Positions 5,797 to 8,121 of a DNA stretch of 8,121 nucleotides are shown one piece after another; position 1 is the stretch's first letter; each line of letters opens with the position of its first letter. A program made the position numbers and the translations under genes. Origin of the DNA: Xanthobacteraceae bacterium. Lineage in GTDB: Bacteria > Pseudomonadota > Alphaproteobacteria > Rhizobiales > Xanthobacteraceae. The stretch lies in contig JASHXZ010000353.1 of assembly GCA_030043285.1 (NCBI GenBank), positions 1 through 8,121 of the forward strand, given 5' to 3'. Under the pieces are notes generated by a model. The model was not told where the DNA came from. It did no database searches and worked only from the letters and a program-made list of their open reading frames with translations.

Positions 5797-7037
5797 ACAC
5801 CGCCGAGGATCGATCGAGCACGCCGCCGAACGGCGCGATCGTGCTTGGCGGCGCACATGGCAGTCTGGCAATCGCGCGCAGCCTTGGTCGGCGCGGCATT
5901 CCAGTCTGGCTGATCACCGCCGACAATCCGCTGGCAAGCCTCTCGCGCCATGTGACGCGCAGTCTGCGTTGGTCGGGCCCGCGCGCCGACGGCGCGCTCG
6001 ATTTCCTTATCGCGCTTGGCCGCCAGCATGGCCTGCATGGCTGGGTTCTGTTTGCAGGCAGTGACGAAGACGTGCAGTTTGTCGCCCGCAATCACGCCGC
6101 GCTTGGCGCGCTCTTCACGCTGACGACGCCGCCATGGGATTGCGTCCGGTGGGCGTACGACAAGCGGCACATGAATGCGCGTGCCGATGAACTCGGCATG
6201 GCCCGTCCGCGTACCTGTTATCCGCGGTCGCGCGACGAGCTGGCGCCGCTTGGAATTCCGTTTCCGGTGATTCTGAAAGCGACCGTGCGCGAAGGCCGCA
6301 ACCGGTTTCTTGACGCCAAAGCCTGGCGGGTCGACGACGAGCGCACGCTGCTCCACCGTTACGAGGAGGCCAAATCGCTGGTCGGCCCGGGCAGCATCAT
6401 GGTCCAAGAACTGATCCCGGGCGACGGCACGGCACAATTGTCCTATGCGGCGCTCTGGGATCGCGGCAAACCGATTGCTTCGTTGGTCGCGCGCCGTCGC
6501 CGGCAATTTCCGATCACCTTCGGCTTCACCAGCACCTTCGTCGAGACGATCGAGCAGCCGGATGTTGAAGCGGAAGCGTGCCGCTTTCTCGCTTCGCTCG
6601 ATTACAGCGGGCTCGTCGAGATCGAGTTCAAGTACGACGTGCGCGAGGGCTCTTATAAAATCCTCGATGTCAACGCCCGCTGTTGGGCCTGGATCGCGAT
6701 AGGCGCGGCGGCCGGCATCGATTTTCCGGCACTGCAGTGGCGGCTCGCAACCGGCGAAGCCATTGCGCCGCATCGGGAGCGCTGCGGCGCGCGTTGGCTC
6801 TATGTTTCGCGCGACCTCGCGGCGGTGGCCTGCGAAATGTTTGCCGGCAGGCTCTCGCCCTTTGCATATCTGCGGTCGTTCCGCGGACCGTTGGCCTGGG
6901 CGGCGTTCGCCTCGGACGATCCCTTGCCGGCCTTGCTCGATCTGCCGCTCAGCGCGATGCGCATCGCCGCCCGCTGGCTCGGCCGCCGCAAAAGCGCCGC
7001 AGCGCCCGCCCCGCAATCGGCGGAACTGCACGGCTGA
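5793..7037 (+). CDS. ATP-grasp superfamily carboxylate-amine ligase-like protein
   Basis: A 414-residue protein that resembles the predicted ATP-dependent carboligases (COG3919-like, which include D-aspartate ligase-type enzymes). It has an N-terminal nucleotide-like fold with AIVLGGAHGSLAIARSLGRRG (15-35). The ATP-grasp domain shows ATP-binding K162 in FPVILKA, hinge E206 in VQELIPG, metal ligand E278 in VEIEFK and DVNAR (292-296; Asp in place of the more frequent Glu, with N294 conserved). Such enzymes activate a carboxylate as acyl phosphate and join it to an amine. The C-terminus (about 340-400) is hydrophobic/amphipathic and ends in a basic, low-complexity tail. The GTG start at 5793 overlaps the preceding stop (GTGA), with GGCGGA upstream as a partial Shine-Dalgarno. 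This tight coupling to the flavoprotein implies one pathway. The substrate pair is unknown. Confidence 0.86.
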   Translation: MNTAEDRSSTPPNGAIVLGGAHGSLAIARSLGRRGIPVWLITADNPLASLSRHVTRSLRWSGPRADGALDFLIALGRQHGLHGWVLFAGSDEDVQFVARNHAALGALFTLTTPPWDCVRWAYDKRHMNARADELGMARPRTCYPRSRDELAPLGIPFPVILKATVREGRNRFLDAKAWRVDDERTLLHRYEEAKSLVGPGSIMVQELIPGDGTAQLSYAALWDRGKPIASLVARRRRQFPITFGFTSTFVETIEQPDVEAEACRFLASLDYSGLVEIEFKYDVREGSYKILDVNARCWAWIAIGAAAGIDFPALQWRLATGEAIAPHRERCGARWLYVSRDLAAVACEMFAGRLSPFAYLRSFRGPLAWAAFASDDPLPALLDLPLSAMRIAARWLGRRKSAAAPAPQSAELHG

Positions 7038-7040
7038 AGG

Positions 7041-7066
7041 GGCCGGGACGGCGCGTACTGCCGGCC
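7041..7066 (+). other. GC-rich inverted repeat between the ATP-grasp gene and the toxin-antitoxin operon
   Basis: GGCCGG (7041-7046) and CCGGCC (7061-7066) are perfect 6-base arms separated by 14 bases, placed 3 bases after the ATP-grasp stop and about 30 bases before the antitoxin -10 element. It has no T-run. It could be a weak terminator for the upstream operon or an operator for antitoxin autoregulation. Chance is also possible at this GC content. Confidence 0.28.
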
Positions 7067-7094
7067 GCGTGACGTGGCGCAGAGTCGTCTCGTG

Positions 7095-7103
7095 TGCTAT
7101 ATT
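7095..7103 (+). promoter_or_regulatory. extended -10 promoter element of the toxin-antitoxin operon
   Basis: TGCTATATT: a TATATT hexamer (7098-7103) preceded by TGC, the extended -10 pattern. Seven bases downstream of the hexamer is the A of the antitoxin ATG (7110), the usual place for a transcription start. There is no Shine-Dalgarno in between, so the transcript is predicted to be leaderless. The -35 position (GTGGCG, 7074-7079, 18-base spacing) is poor, as expected when an extended -10 is used. Confidence 0.5.
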
Positions 7104-7109
7104 GCTGCT

Positions 7110-7337
7110 ATGAGCCCGAGCACCAAAAGAATGCTTGAACAGGTGGAATCCTGGCCCGCGGAGGACCAGGAAGAGTTGGCGGAGTACGCCCGCGAAATCG
7201 AGGCACGGCGCACCGGCGTCTACACGATGAGCGACGATGAACGTGTAGCCGTGCGCAAGGGTTTGGCGCAAGCTGATCGCGGCGAATTTGTCCCGGACGA
7301 TGTCGTTGTAAGCGGGGACAAGCGCCACGACTTATGA
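7110..7337 (+). CDS. type II toxin-antitoxin system antitoxin (RelB-like small protein)
   Basis: A 75-residue, charged, helical protein. The N-terminal part (MSPSTKRMLEQVESWPAEDQ) leads into a long amphipathic acidic helix (EELAEYAREIEARR, about 20-33). The C-terminal segment, MSDDERVAVRKGL followed by AQADRGEFVPDD (about 39-63), resembles that of many small antitoxins paired with RelE/ParE toxins, where the C-terminus wraps and neutralises the toxin. The ATG at 7110 is preferred over the in-frame GTG at 7074, because the likely promoter lies between them and the GTG has no ribosome binding site. It overlaps the toxin gene by 4 bases (ATGA), typical of coupled antitoxin-toxin translation. Antitoxins of this type usually repress their own operon together with the toxin. 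No clear ribbon-helix-helix or HTH motif was recognised, so the DNA-binding part is uncertain. Confidence 0.84.
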   Translation: MSPSTKRMLEQVESWPAEDQEELAEYAREIEARRTGVYTMSDDERVAVRKGLAQADRGEFVPDDVVVSGDKRHDL

Positions 7338-7627
7338 AGGTTCGATTTACCCCTCAAGCGTTTGCAGATCGCGAGAGCATCTTCGAATATTTGCGAGAGC
7401 GTTCGCCCGGCGGCGCACGCCGGGTGCTGGCAAGCATCCGCGATGCGGTCCGATTGCTGAGTGAATATCCGTACAGCGGCTATAAGACGAACGATCCGGA
7501 AGTGCGCGTAAAGTTCTTGGTCCAATATCCGTATAAGATCTTCTATCGTGTTCGCAACGAAGTGGTCGAAATCGTCCACATTCGCCACACGTCGCGTCGA
7601 CCGTGGCAACCTGTAGAGCAAAACTGA
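7334..7627 (+). CDS. type II toxin-antitoxin system RelE/ParE family toxin
   Basis: A 97-residue basic protein of the RelE/ParE fold, full length for the family. Features are the N-terminal strand MKVRFTPQAFAD, the helix DRESIFEYLRERSPGGARRVLASIRDAVRLLSEYPYSG (about 12-49), the central FLVQYPYKIFYRV strands (61-73) and the C-terminal EIVHIRHTSRRPW (79-91). YPYKIFYR and IRHTSR are hallmark ParE-type segments. ParE toxins poison DNA gyrase, while RelE toxins cut ribosome-bound mRNA. RelE-type catalytic residues cannot be assigned confidently here, and the sequence looks closer to ParE. Its ATG overlaps the antitoxin stop (ATGA). By hand count the stretch 7381-7620 is about 55% GC, clearly below neighbouring genes, consistent with horizontal acquisition. 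It ends 2 bases before the convergent DUF763 gene. Confidence 0.91.
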   Translation: MKVRFTPQAFADRESIFEYLRERSPGGARRVLASIRDAVRLLSEYPYSGYKTNDPEVRVKFLVQYPYKIFYRVRNEVVEIVHIRHTSRRPWQPVEQN

Positions 7628-7629
7628 GC

Positions 7630-8121
7630 TTAAAGCGTTTTTCTCCGCTTCGCAGTCGGCGAAACAAGCTCGCGTTCCCAGCCGAACACGCTGCGGCCGT
7701 CGTAGTCGGGCGAGGTTTTGCGCTCCTGTGCGATGAAAGCGTCGACGTTGGGGCCGGTGGCGGCGCGTTCGAGGCGCCGCGATTCGCGGTCGAGCCGATG
7801 CAGCGCCGAGAGTTGCTCGTCCTGGCCGAGCTTTGCTTTCTGCACCGCCGATTTGAGCACGCGGATGGTCTCGTCGTAGACCTTGATCGGCACTGGAAAC
7901 GGATGGCGGTCCTTGCCGCCATGCGCGAGCGAAAAGCGCGCCGGATCGGCAAAGCGGCACGGCGTGCCGTGCACCACTTCGGCGACCAGCGCCAGCGCCC
8001 GCACGGTGCGCGCGCCGACGCCGGGCGTGAGCAGAAGCTCAGGAAAGTCGGCGGGGCCGCGTTCGGCTGCTGCGGCCAGATTGCCGTGCAGCCGGCGCAG
8101 ATGAATGTCGCTTGCGCGCAC
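7630..8121 (-). CDS. DUF763 domain protein, C-terminal part (start beyond window)
   Basis: A minus-strand gene running off the right edge; 163 residues are visible and the stop is TAA (complement of 7630-7632). The visible part carries a helix-hairpin-helix-like LLTPGVGARTVRALALVAEVV (about 30-50), then FADPARFSLAHGGKDRHPFPV (57-77), YDETIRVLKSAVQKAKLG and a charged tail ending in RKTL. These are recognised as the DUF763 family, whose function is not established; members are usually longer (several hundred residues), so the N-terminal half lies outside. The hairpin motif suggests DNA contact, which is inference. A GTG sits exactly at the window edge but is more likely an internal valine than the start. 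It converges tail to tail with the toxin gene, with two bases between stops and no visible terminator. Confidence 0.83.
   Translation of the reverse strand: MRASDIHLRRLHGNLAAAAERGPADFPELLLTPGVGARTVRALALVAEVVHGTPCRFADPARFSLAHGGKDRHPFPVPIKVYDETIRVLKSAVQKAKLGQDEQLSALHRLDRESRRLERAATGPNVDAFIAQERKTSPDYDGRSVFGWERELVSPTAKRRKTL

Noticed and set aside
4795..5871. Minus-strand open frame of 358 codons opposite the flavoprotein
   Set aside because: It mirrors a gene with two intact dinucleotide-binding motifs, and its own product has no family features.
7074..7109. Upstream GTG start giving an 87-residue antitoxin
   Set aside because: The likely -10 element lies inside this extension, no ribosome binding site precedes the GTG, and the extra residues do not look like family sequence.
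5775..7328. A very long open frame (517 codons) on the minus strand across the ATP-grasp gene and antitoxin
   Set aside because: Its translation is rich in Arg, Ala and His with no recognisable domain, and it lies opposite a gene with clear ATP-grasp motifs. Long antisense frames are common in GC-rich coding DNA.
1..8121. CRISPR array, insertion sequence or transposase
   Set aside because: No regularly spaced repeats, terminal inverted repeats or transposase-like proteins were found on either strand.

Overview
The window is GC-rich, densely coded chromosomal DNA. Protein types and codon choice (strong G/C at third positions, small leaderless-looking toxin-antitoxin operon, DUF763 protein) suggest an alphaproteobacterium, probably Hyphomicrobiales (Bradyrhizobium/Xanthobacteraceae-like). 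This assignment is inferred from general features, not from a database match.

Block 1 (59-4189, + strand) holds five metabolic genes in one direction: a PLP-dependent serine/threonine dehydratase-like enzyme, a glutathione S-transferase, a short MetE-core (zinc, methionine-synthase-like) protein, and two adjacent, dissimilar cupin proteins. The first three are closely spaced (47 and 11 bases). A 148-base leader containing a stem-loop separates them from the cupin pair, whose members are 16 bases apart. The set looks like small-molecule catabolism or sulfur/thiol chemistry rather than core biosynthesis, but no substrate can be named from sequence.

Block 2 (about 4190-4536) is non-coding apart from a tRNA gene on the minus strand (4279-4353). 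It folds as a full cloverleaf with encoded CCA and reads as tRNA-Cys(GCA) with the expected U73, but it has several atypical positions. The AT-rich stretch beside it (about 4380-4470) should carry the promoters for the tRNA and for the divergent flavoprotein gene.

Block 3 (4537-7037, + strand) is a two-gene, translationally coupled unit (4-base GTGA overlap): a CzcO/N-hydroxylase-like flavin monooxygenase and an ATP-grasp ligase. An oxygenating flavoenzyme plus a carboxylate-amine ligase is a plausible minimal biosynthetic pathway for a modified amide or amino-acid product. It is the best candidate in the window for an uncharacterised system.

Block 4 (about 7070-7627, + strand) is a compact type II toxin-antitoxin operon (RelB-like antitoxin and RelE/ParE toxin, ATGA overlap). 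An extended -10 box is placed so that the message would begin at or near the antitoxin ATG. Its GC content is visibly lower than that of the neighbours. Converging on it, 2 bases away, is the C-terminal part of a DUF763 gene that runs off the right edge of the window (7630-8121, minus strand).
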